Shown in pieces: positions 13,728-20,003 of a DNA stretch of 20,329 bases; positions within the stretch are counted from its first letter, which is position 1, and each line of letters opens with the position of its first letter. The stretch is taken from the IMG/VR virus record IMGVR_UViG_3300032083_000283, positions 1 through 20,329 of that record; one strand, written 5' to 3'. This stretch comes from a virus. The notes below the pieces were generated by a model, which had not been told where the DNA came from, searched no databases, and saw only the letters and a list, made by a program, of their open reading frames with translations. A program made the translations under genes and the position numbers.

Positions 13728-15444
13728 TCCAGTTGTCTCCTATCTTATATTCTCCATCTAAAGGACAACGTAAATCAAAGTATATTCCTGCATCTACAAT
13801 AGCCTGGACACCTCTTTGACCTACTTCTTCTGCATCTTTTTCTAAACATTCTACCTGCCATTCGTCATGTACATTAGCTACGCACTGAGCATCTAAATGT
13901 TTAATAGAATCTACAAATAAAACCAAAGCTTTCTTCATAATTATTGCTCCTGCACTTTGCAGCAGTGTATTCAAAGCAGCATGTTCTGATCTTATAGTAA
14001 CTTTGCGACCATCTAATCCTTTTAAGAAACCTCTTTTAGACGCTCGTTCAACTCTATCTTTGAGATTTGCAAGTGCTGGTAAATTAGCAAGGAAAGATTC
14101 TCTAAGTCTTTTACCATCTTTTCTACTTCCTCCAACCACTGAGCCAAGTCGTTCATTTCCTGCTCCGTATAAGTATGCATAAATGAATTTTTTACTCTTA
14201 TCTCTTGATTCAAGTCCCGCAAGTTTTTGATTAGCGGTGTGAATGTCTCCGTTAAGGATTTCATTTGTATAACTCCTATCGTTCATGTAATGTGCAAGCA
14301 TTCTTAATTCTAAACCACTAGCATCTATACCTACTAATTTATACCCTTCAGGCACTGTCCAACAAGATCTACAGTCTTTTCCATAAGGACTATAGGTGGC
14401 TGGTATCTGTGCCATATTGGGCTTAAAATGCGTCATACGTCCTGTTACAGCGCCATTGTGCACTGCGTAACCATGAACTCTATCGCCCTTTAAATTTTTA
14501 AACCAGGAATCTACTAAAGCAACACGCTTGTTTAATAATAAAAACTCACTAATTAATTTGGCTTGAGATATATCTTCTATTGCATTGAGTGTTGATTCAT
14601 CTACAATAGGTTGTCCTGTTGGAGTAAACTTCTTAGGTTTCCAACCAAAGTCTTGTAAGTATTCTCCAATTTGTTTTCTTGAATTTAAATTGAAATCTTG
14701 TATCTTATATCTATCAAATGCAAGAACTTGAGTAGGATGTTTTTTAGAATAACATTCATACTCTTCTTCTGTCAACCCTTGTTTAGATAATGTACCATCT
14801 TTTTTAAACTTAGGTACTACTGTTTTTAACTTAACTTTTTTAGGTAAGAAAACTTTATGGACTTCTTCAACAATCTCTTGATTGGTTTGTTTTAATGTAG
14901 CCAAAAGCTTGTGCGCTTTTTCTACATCTAACATGAAGCCATAGTTTTCCTGATCTTTTAATATCTTTGCAACTTGATGCTCAAGCTTTATTGATTCTTC
15001 ATCAAAGTCCGTCAACTCAGTTAACAATGCTTGGAAAACTAACGCATTTAATTCGACATCATTTATACAATACTCTAACATTTCTGGTGTGTATTCTTTA
15101 AAGTCTTCTTCTTGCATAAGACCTTTATGATAATTTAATTTAAAGCCCCATGCTTTTAATCCATGCCCATCTCTTTCAGGGTTTGCAAGTCTAGAAAGAA
15201 CTAACGTATCTATTATCTTTTTATTCTTAAAAGATATGTCAGTAAGCTTTTCTAATACAGGAATATCAAATCCTAAAATGTTATGTCCTATAAGTATTTT
15301 AGACTTCGCCAACAACTCAATCCCTTCTTCTATATTAGAAGGAGAAAAAGAATATACTTGTTTTGTATCTATATCTTTAGCCACAATGCACCAGATAACT
15401 GATGCATCAAGACCGTCTGTTTCTATGTCAAAGACGAGATTCAT
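13714..15444 (-). CDS. Family A DNA polymerase with 3'-5' exonuclease domain
   Basis: This 576-residue replicative polymerase has an N-terminal DnaQ-like proofreading domain: Exo I D6-x-E8 (FDIET), Exo II D60 (GHNILGFD) and Exo III D129 (YCINDVE). The polymerase part has the conserved TGRMTHFKPNMAQIP (334-348), motif A D374 (DASGLELR), motif B R414-K418-Y422-Y426 (RDKSKKFIYAYLYG) and motif C H526-D527-E528. Y422 aligns with E. coli Pol I residue 762, where T7 also has Tyr. It is shorter than T7 gp5 (704), and no thioredoxin-binding loop is obvious. ATG 15444 has AAGGA nine bases upstream and follows the helix-turn-helix gene without a gap. It is the phage's own replicative polymerase, acting with the helicase and the SSB. 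Confidence 0.95.
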   Translation of the reverse strand: MNLVFDIETDGLDASVIWCIVAKDIDTKQVYSFSPSNIEEGIELLAKSKILIGHNILGFDIPVLEKLTDISFKNKKIIDTLVLSRLANPERDGHGLKAWGFKLNYHKGLMQEEDFKEYTPEMLEYCINDVELNALVFQALLTELTDFDEESIKLEHQVAKILKDQENYGFMLDVEKAHKLLATLKQTNQEIVEEVHKVFLPKKVKLKTVVPKFKKDGTLSKQGLTEEEYECYSKKHPTQVLAFDRYKIQDFNLNSRKQIGEYLQDFGWKPKKFTPTGQPIVDESTLNAIEDISQAKLISEFLLLNKRVALVDSWFKNLKGDRVHGYAVHNGAVTGRMTHFKPNMAQIPATYSPYGKDCRSCWTVPEGYKLVGIDASGLELRMLAHYMNDRSYTNEILNGDIHTANQKLAGLESRDKSKKFIYAYLYGAGNERLGSVVGGSRKDGKRLRESFLANLPALANLKDRVERASKRGFLKGLDGRKVTIRSEHAALNTLLQSAGAIIMKKALVLFVDSIKHLDAQCVANVHDEWQVECLEKDAEEVGQRGVQAIVDAGIYFDLRCPLDGEYKIGDNWSDTH

Positions 15445-15654
15445 TTATTTATTCCTTCGTTGTTCTTGCCTACGATAATTATATACTGTGGAATATCCCA
15501 AGTTTAACTTTTCAGCCATAGCTCCTACCTGCCAACCTTTTCTTGTTAGTTCAAATATCATTTCTTTTTCTTTATCTGTTAAAACTGTTCTGTGTATTTT
15601 TGCTTTCTTTAAATTCATATATCTTTGCTGTGCTGTGATTGCTTGATAAAACAT
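15445..15654 (-). CDS. Small helix-turn-helix protein
   Basis: This is a 69-residue basic protein with a helix-turn-helix near residues 26-62 (LTDKEKEMIFELTRKGWQV, then AMAEKLNLGYSTVYNYRRQ). This is the pattern of resolvase/transposase-type and small regulator HTH domains. ATG 15654 has AAGGA eight bases upstream in the end of the primase-helicase gene; a later ATG (15618) has none. It contains no catalytic domain, so regulation of phage or host transcription, or replication-associated DNA binding, is possible. It lies between primase-helicase and polymerase. Confidence 0.75.
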   Translation of the reverse strand: MFYQAITAQQRYMNLKKAKIHRTVLTDKEKEMIFELTRKGWQVGAMAEKLNLGYSTVYNYRRQEQRRNK

Positions 15655-15663
15655 CTTTCATCC

Positions 15664-17340
15664 TTAAAAAGGTATGTCATCTATAAGGGTATTTGTAAAC
15701 TCAGTCTCTACTAATCTTCCTGATATAGAATCATACAAAAGATTACCTGCTAAACCAACTTCACCTGTATGCCTAGACTTTAAGATTCTAATCCTGGTTG
15801 TATTAGCCTCAGTTTTATCTTCAGCTTGTTGGTTTCTTTCTAAAGCTATCACACAATCTGACAGTTGTGCAATGGCTCCACTACCACGTAGATGGCTGAT
15901 GTTTACTTCTGCACCATTCTCATGTCCTGCATTACCTTCTATCTTACGCAAGTGAGACACAAGTATAAGCCCTGCACCTGTTTCTTCTACAAGACTACGA
16001 AGCTGTGTCATTATATTATCTATCAGCCTTCTTTCATCACCACCTTCTAAGGCTGATACAAGCATGTGTAAGTGATCAAGAACTATCCATTTACATTCGC
16101 AACCTACAATTAAGTAACGTATCTTTGCAAAGATTTCTTCTACAGTATTGATCCCAAAATGTGAGTGAATAAAAAGTTTGTCATTAGACAATACTCTTTG
16201 ATAAAGATTATCTAGTTCTTCTTCTGTGTACTTAGCTCTGACTTCTTCTAAGTGAATCTTTTCATTACAATCAATTGCAAGGATACCGTCTACTGTACGC
16301 CTCCAATCTTCCTCTAATGCAATGATGCCTATATTGTCTTCACTGTTGTTAAGAATCCAATGCTCTAACTCTCTTGTCACACTAGTCTTACCAAGACCTG
16401 TACCACCACATACAGTTACTAGCTCACCTTTACGGATACCATGTAGCTTTTCATTAAGCACTCCCCAAGGATATGGAATACTTTCTTTTTCTGTACGATC
16501 TTTCCAAGCACTAAATTTTTCTGATACTCTGATAATACCCGCAGGTGTAATAGTCTTTGCTTGCCAAAAGCAATCAACAAACTTTTTATGTTGTGCTTTT
16601 CTAAGCATATCATTAGCATCTTTATACTCTGCTGGCAGTGTCATTATCTTTGCTTTGTTAGGTGGGAATAACCCTGCAACTGTTTTTGCTGCATCTCTCC
16701 CTGCTTTATCTGAATCAAAACAAATAATTACATTTTCAAACGAACTAAGAAACTCAAGATTCTTTTTAACATCTGCTGCTGCTGACTGTGCACCATTCTT
16801 AATAGAAACAACAGGCCATCTACTACCTGTAAGCTCATAAGCTGCCATAGCATCACACTCGCCTTCTGTAATCGTAATGTACTTAGCACCAGGATTACAA
16901 AGAGTCTGTCCAAATAACTCAGCTTCTTGAATCTTGCCTTGACTAGTAAAACCTTTTGTCTTTACTTTACGAATCTTGTGAGCAACTAATTCATTATTAG
17001 CGTAATAAGGATAATAATGTTTATCTATTTCTCCCTCAGAATTATATGTAACTCTAACGTTATAATGTCTTGCTGTATCCTCAGAGATACACCTATCTCT
17101 TAGATCTCCAAAGACACCTGTGTAAGAATCTTGTGATATAACGGGACTCGACATAGTTATATTCTCTCTACTGTATACTTCATTTAGATGTACAGGTTTC
17201 TGTACAACATTATCAGGTTCTTCATAGTTTGGAAAGAATGTTCCACAACTAAAACATTTTGCTGATCCATTATCATTTATGCTCACAGCATCACTACTGC
17301 CACATGCAGTACATGCAACATGAAACTTAACAAAAGCCAT
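15664..17340 (-). CDS. Bifunctional primase-helicase, T7 gp4-like
   Basis: This 558-residue replisome protein unwinds DNA and makes RNA primers. N-terminal four-cysteine zinc finger: C10, C13, C29, C32. TOPRIM primase centre: E159 in ITEGECD and D209/D211 in CFDSDKAGRD. DnaB/RecA-type helicase: Walker A GGTGLGKTS (K318), Walker B D422 in WIVLDHLHM, H463 in VSHLR and the RGSGAIAQLSD motif. The length is close to T7 gp4 (566). The last residues are LIDDIPF: the C-terminal Phe after acidic residues is functionally like T7 gp4, whose acidic tail contacts the polymerase, and the last five match the tip of E. coli SSB. ATG 17340 has GGAG seven bases upstream. A strong hairpin lies 30 bases before the start. 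Confidence 0.95.
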   Translation of the reverse strand: MAFVKFHVACTACGSSDAVSINDNGSAKCFSCGTFFPNYEEPDNVVQKPVHLNEVYSRENITMSSPVISQDSYTGVFGDLRDRCISEDTARHYNVRVTYNSEGEIDKHYYPYYANNELVAHKIRKVKTKGFTSQGKIQEAELFGQTLCNPGAKYITITEGECDAMAAYELTGSRWPVVSIKNGAQSAAADVKKNLEFLSSFENVIICFDSDKAGRDAAKTVAGLFPPNKAKIMTLPAEYKDANDMLRKAQHKKFVDCFWQAKTITPAGIIRVSEKFSAWKDRTEKESIPYPWGVLNEKLHGIRKGELVTVCGGTGLGKTSVTRELEHWILNNSEDNIGIIALEEDWRRTVDGILAIDCNEKIHLEEVRAKYTEEELDNLYQRVLSNDKLFIHSHFGINTVEEIFAKIRYLIVGCECKWIVLDHLHMLVSALEGGDERRLIDNIMTQLRSLVEETGAGLILVSHLRKIEGNAGHENGAEVNISHLRGSGAIAQLSDCVIALERNQQAEDKTEANTTRIRILKSRHTGEVGLAGNLLYDSISGRLVETEFTNTLIDDIPF

Positions 17341-17370
17341 TGCTTTCTCCGAATTATATTAAAGAAGTGA

Positions 17371-17399
17371 GGGACACCCCCCGCAGTGGAGGGTGACCC
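17371..17399. other. GC-rich hairpin ahead of primase-helicase
   Basis: In the - strand transcript an 8-base stem (17388-17395 with 17375-17382, one G-U pair) closes a five-base loop (17383-17387). Across one U-U mismatch it extends with three more G-C pairs (17397-17399 with 17371-17373). It lies in the 69-base gap between the small 17410 gene and primase-helicase. No T-run follows, so an ordinary intrinsic terminator is unlikely. RNase III processing or a control of helicase translation is possible. Confidence 0.7.
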
Positions 17400-17409
17400 G
17401 AATGGAAGG

Positions 17410-17676
17410 CTAGATCTCTCTGGAAGTATCTTCAAGTACTTCTGGATCAGGAAGTGCTGGTTCAGCTGTATCAATATCAACTAATGCATCTTTAGTTAAC
17501 ATACTATTTAATGTTGCAGTAAATGATTTACCTGCCCCACTAATAATAGCTAACTCTTTCTGCAAATTGTTTTGTCTTATTGCTACTTCTTTTAGCAACA
17601 CCCAAACGCTTTGAGCTTCTTCAGATAATAAAGAAACATCATAAGTACCACTATCTGTAATGAAATGTTCAGCCAT
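17410..17676 (-). CDS. Small hypothetical protein downstream of ssb
   Basis: This 88-residue acidic protein (start ATG 17676, CGGAG seven bases upstream, two bases after the ssb stop) has the pattern ITDSGTYDVSLLSEEAQ, then a helix with QNNLQKELAII. The order 'strand, Y-D-x-x-x-L-S-E-E-A, long helix' resembles DUF6447-type small proteins of phages, which I mention only as a similarity. The C-terminal 20 residues are acidic and proline-containing. An in-frame upstream ATG at 17745 lies in ssb and is unlikely. Function unknown; location suggests co-expression with ssb. Confidence 0.7.
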   Translation of the reverse strand: MAEHFITDSGTYDVSLLSEEAQSVWVLLKEVAIRQNNLQKELAIISGAGKSFTATLNSMLTKDALVDIDTAEPALPDPEVLEDTSREI

Positions 17677-17677
17677 T

Positions 17678-18112
17678 TTAAAACTCCGTTTCTTCTTCTT
17701 CGTAGCCAAACTCTGAACCATCAGCTGAGTCTCCACCACCACCATAAGGAACTAAGTCTAGCACCTGGACTGCTTGAAGGTCTAGACCTTTGAAGCTTCC
17801 ATAGTGATTAGTAGTTTCCCATTCACGATACTGAACTTTAACTTCAGAACCATTACCTACAAGCACATCTAATTCTTCATTATTAGAATCAAGAAGTTTA
17901 GGAACTTTATTAAGCTTCCCATTCTTTTGTGCTACTTTACGTTTGATTACAAGAGCAGGGCCTTCTTGCATTTGTTTAATGCCATAACCTTTACTTGCAA
18001 AGCTTTGTGCAATATCTTCATCAACAAGTAAGTTGATAGAAAACACTGGTTCAAACTTTGTGTTAGGTGTTGTGATAGAAGCCCAATAAGCTTTACCTTG
18101 TATTACAGCCAT
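17678..18112 (-). CDS. Single-stranded DNA binding protein, T7 gp2.5-like
   Basis: This 144-residue protein matches the phage SSB of gp2.5 type. It starts with a GKAYWASITTPN strand and has the central VLVGNGSEVKVQYREWE, then LQAVQVLDLVPYGGGG. It ends with the acidic tail and terminal Phe (EEEETEF) that such proteins use to contact polymerase and helicase. It coats single-stranded DNA in replication and recombination. ATG 18112 has AAAGGAG ten bases upstream, and a promoter-like sequence lies 30-60 bases upstream. It is the first gene of the replication block, which fits strong early expression. Confidence 0.9.
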   Translation of the reverse strand: MAVIQGKAYWASITTPNTKFEPVFSINLLVDEDIAQSFASKGYGIKQMQEGPALVIKRKVAQKNGKLNKVPKLLDSNNEELDVLVGNGSEVKVQYREWETTNHYGSFKGLDLQAVQVLDLVPYGGGGDSADGSEFGYEEEETEF

Positions 18113-18148
18113 GTTTTTATTACTCCTTTGCGTTAAAAACCTGTGCAG

Positions 18149-18175
18149 TTTATAGAGACTGATTAGCTATGTCAA
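18149..18175 (-). promoter_or_regulatory. Sigma70-like promoter for ssb and the replication block
   Basis: On the - strand TTGACA (18170-18175) is a perfect -35 box. TATAAA (18149-18154) is a good -10 box, but the spacer is 15 bases, shorter than the usual 16-18. It lies 37 bases before the ssb ATG in the largest gap of the replication region. The sequence TATAAACTGC (18145-18154) recurs at 19968-19977 before another gene start. Confidence 0.55.
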
Positions 18176-18194
18176 CACTTTTATGTGCGAACAT

Positions 18195-18219
18195 CCTACA
18201 ACACCAGTCTAGTTGTAGG
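18195..18219. repeat. Inverted repeat between the zinc-ribbon gene and the ssb promoter
   Basis: CCTACAAC (18195-18202) and GTTGTAGG (18212-18219) are perfect 8-base inverted repeats with a nine-base loop. They lie just downstream of the zinc-ribbon gene's stop and about 20 bases upstream of the ssb -35 box. No T-run follows on the - strand. It could be a binding site for a regulator or a weak transcription stop between the two gene groups. Confidence 0.5.
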
Positions 18220-18229
18220 TAATCATAGT

Positions 18230-18373
18230 TTAACGATACCTCCTTACGCCTAATAGCTTTGCACTAGCGCACTTATTACATAATGTTTTCATCCATAAAT
18301 GAACCATCTGCATAGGGTGGCCTTTACGACCACACTCTGCACACTTGATAGAATTATCTTTAAGATCTTTCAT
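18230..18373 (-). CDS. Small zinc-ribbon protein
   Basis: From ATG 18373 this 47-residue protein has two CxxC knuckles, C11-x2-C14 (KCAECGRKGHP) and C32-x2-C35 (LCNKCASAKL), spaced as in a small zinc ribbon, and a basic C-terminus (GVRRYR). The start overlaps the end of the preceding gene by 14 bases. It fills most of the 247-base gap between its neighbours. Small zinc-ribbon proteins of phages often bind nucleic acid or host transcription factors; which applies here is unknown. No strong ribosome binding site is visible, so translational coupling is assumed. Confidence 0.65.
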   Translation of the reverse strand: MKDLKDNSIKCAECGRKGHPMQMVHLWMKTLCNKCASAKLLGVRRYR

Positions 18374-18599
18374 AGTCTTTTACGTTCATTCTAGTCATGT
18401 TAAGTTTATACTCTGCATTTCTAATTACTACATTCTTTTGATGCATAAGTTCCCAAGCAAAGCTTTCATCTTCTAGACCTGCTTCTATTAACATTTCTTC
18501 AAGCCACCTGTGTTTAGCATCTGCGCTAAGACTATCAAGAATTTCATATACACTGTCTGCTAAACGCTCATCGTGAGCTTCTTTGTACTCGTTACTCAT
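18360..18599 (-). CDS. Small acidic helical hypothetical protein
   Basis: This is a 79-residue, mostly helical, acidic protein (YKEAHDERLADSVYEILDSL, then WLEEMLIEAGLEDESFAWEL). ATG 18599 overlaps the preceding stop as ATGA, and GAGG is about 12 bases upstream. No membrane segment or motif is recognised. It belongs to the chain of coupled small genes at the right of the window. Confidence 0.65.
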   Translation of the reverse strand: MSNEYKEAHDERLADSVYEILDSLSADAKHRWLEEMLIEAGLEDESFAWELMHQKNVVIRNAEYKLNMTRMNVKDYERS

Positions 18600-18826
18600 A
18601 TCGTCACTACCTCTAGTTCTGTTTCAATCCAAACCTTTGCACCACAAGGTAAGGGATTATCTGGTGAATAAATTACTTTTGCTAAAGCTTTGCCATCAGT
18701 ATTAACTATAGCTGCATGATTAGCTTTACGATTTTGCTTGTAATCTTTTACTGTTATTACAGGCCAGGAACCACCCTTATCATTTGCTTTTATGCTGTGC
18801 TGATTAACATGGATTCTAGTTTTCAT
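18596..18826 (-). CDS. Small conserved phage protein (MKTRIHVNQH type)
   Basis: This is a 76-residue beta-rich protein whose opening, MKTRIHVNQHSIKAND, and later KVIYSPDNPLPCGAKVWIET are patterns I know from small conserved proteins of many marine and soil phages. No function is known to me. ATG 18826 overlaps the previous stop as ATGA, and the stop overlaps the next start in the same way. The two ends of the protein are the conserved parts; the middle (KQNRKANHAAIVNTDG) varies. Confidence 0.8.
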   Translation of the reverse strand: MKTRIHVNQHSIKANDKGGSWPVITVKDYKQNRKANHAAIVNTDGKALAKVIYSPDNPLPCGAKVWIETELEVVTI

Positions 18827-19008
18827 AATGCTTCTACTTCCTCTAAAACTTTACCGTCTTTAGTTACAGTGTAGCCTGTTAGATGAGTTGCCTTTATTCT
18901 GTCTTCATAATCAGTAAACTTATAGTCACAACAAAGGACTACATCTTCAGCGTCTACTGACTCATCAACTAAAAGATTTACTTTAACCATGATTTGTTTG
19001 TACTTCAT
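18823..19008 (-). CDS. Small acidic hypothetical protein
   Basis: This is a 61-residue beta-like protein (MKYKQIMVKVNLLVDESVDA then DVVLCCDYKF). I choose ATG 19008, which overlaps the preceding TAA as TAATG and has GGAGG five bases upstream; the earlier in-frame ATG at 19020 precedes that signal. The two adjacent cysteines are C26 and C27. No family is recognised, but its neighbours on both sides are joined to it by overlaps. Confidence 0.65.
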   Translation of the reverse strand: MKYKQIMVKVNLLVDESVDAEDVVLCCDYKFTDYEDRIKATHLTGYTVTKDGKVLEEVEAL

Positions 19009-19400
19009 TATCCCTCCCATATTGCTCTGTCTTTGTCGTACTGTTTCGCTTGCTCATCTTCATGCTCCACAATAGGGAATCCAATTACAATTGCACCATA
19101 ATTATCTTCATGGATGTCATAGTCACCAAGAGTGTGAGTATCTAACCAAGTCCAAAATTCTTCTCTAGTCATCTTGCCTTTTTCTTTTGGTTTAAGTTCC
19201 ATAATTTTAATTAAAATGTCACCAAGTTGTTGCTTAGTACAATGACCAATAACATCACTTGTTATAGGTGTGTCGTACACTAGCTCTTCTTTACTATCAG
19301 TTACTGCTATCTCAAACAGACCCTTAGAGCCACCGTATGAAAACTCATTACTTATGATGCTCGCTCCGTATCCGTTAGAGAACATGATTTTATTTTGCAT
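19008..19400 (-). CDS. Conserved phage protein with FSNGYGASII motif
   Basis: This is a 130-residue protein in two parts. The first has FSNGYGASIISNEFSYGGSKG and LFEIAV, then YDTPITSDVIG (conserved in small phage proteins that I recall from marine genomes, function unknown). The second, EEFWTWLDTHTLGDYDIHEDNYGAIVIGFP, looks like a separate small domain. I choose ATG 19400, with AGGAG six bases upstream; ATG 19406 overlaps the same signal. The first module is usually alone; the second may be a fusion. Confidence 0.75.
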   Translation of the reverse strand: MQNKIMFSNGYGASIISNEFSYGGSKGLFEIAVTDSKEELVYDTPITSDVIGHCTKQQLGDILIKIMELKPKEKGKMTREEFWTWLDTHTLGDYDIHEDNYGAIVIGFPIVEHEDEQAKQYDKDRAIWEG

Positions 19401-19402
19401 AT

Positions 19403-19720
19403 TCATCTCCTGTTTCCTTTAAACTTAATAGGTTTATTAGCCCGTTCACGCCACCTTTTTTCGTCTAAAGCATGTGCTATTTCTAACATATCTGTCATAG
19501 ACATATCACAGTATTTACAATCAATAAGTTTAATGCTAAATCCTAGATCATCAAATACTTCAGAAGGATTTTCAAATAAACTAACTCCGTCATCACCATC
19601 AAAGTATAAAGCTGCATATGAATTTTCATCAGTATGTAAGACAAACTGTGGTAAAAATCCATATCTAAGTTTTTCATACTCTTCTTTAGTAAGGCCAAAC
19701 TTTTCGTATACTTTATCCAT
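19403..19720 (-). CDS. Hypothetical protein, DEKRWRERANK ending
   Basis: This is a 105-residue protein (LTKEEYEKLRYGFLPQFVLH, then YAALYFDGDDGVSLF and EVFDDLGFSIKLIDCKYCDM) ending in a basic tail. ATG 19720 overlaps the preceding stop as TAATG and has GGAAG seven bases upstream. Two cysteines (C68, C71 in CKYC) could hold a metal, but no partner pair is obvious. No family is recognised. Confidence 0.65.
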   Translation of the reverse strand: MDKVYEKFGLTKEEYEKLRYGFLPQFVLHTDENSYAALYFDGDDGVSLFENPSEVFDDLGFSIKLIDCKYCDMSMTDMLEIAHALDEKRWRERANKPIKFKGNRR

Positions 19721-19929
19721 TAAACTTCTTCCCTTGTAAAACCAATTCTGTACAAAATGTTTTCAGCTTCCTCATAGTAAGGCTCCAAACGCTCTAAAGA
19801 TTTTTCAGTATATTCTTCATTGCCTTCATCATCAGTTACTACTTCAAGAGGGCCATCTCCATACTCTTCAGCTAATATAACTGCAAGTTCTGAATAAGCT
19901 AAAACCCATTCCTCATCTAAAACTTTCAT
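19720..19929 (-). CDS. Small acidic hypothetical protein
   Basis: This is a 69-residue, strongly acidic protein (VLAYSELAVILAEEYGDGPLEV then DDEGNEEYTEKSLERLEPYYEEAEN). The start is unclear: ATG 19929 lies 11 bases after GAGG and ATG 19938 only two bases after it. It is the first gene after the 65-base gap at 19939-20003, which holds a candidate promoter motif. Short acidic phage proteins sometimes mimic DNA; that is a guess here. Confidence 0.6.
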   Translation of the reverse strand: MKVLDEEWVLAYSELAVILAEEYGDGPLEVVTDDEGNEEYTEKSLERLEPYYEEAENILYRIGFTREEV

Positions 19930-19967
19930 GCGTAGCATATCCTCAAAAATTAATTAGATTAAAGTAA

Positions 19968-19977
19968 GCAGTTTATA
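19968..19977 (-). promoter_or_regulatory. Candidate promoter core TATAAACTGC
   Basis: On the - strand TATAAACTGC lies about 30-40 bases upstream of the 19929 gene and is identical to the -10 region of the candidate ssb promoter (18145-18154). No clear -35 box is found 15-18 bases upstream here. The shared core, at a similar distance from a start codon in the two real gaps of the - strand block, suggests a phage promoter or regulator site. Confidence 0.4.
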
Positions 19978-20003
19978 CACATGCTTAGGTGCCGGAGATA
20001 ACT

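Noticed and set aside
14022-14264. Leftward 80-residue frame inside the polymerase gene
   Set aside because: It lies in another frame within motifs A-B of the polymerase, which must be the coding frame; no start signal is seen.
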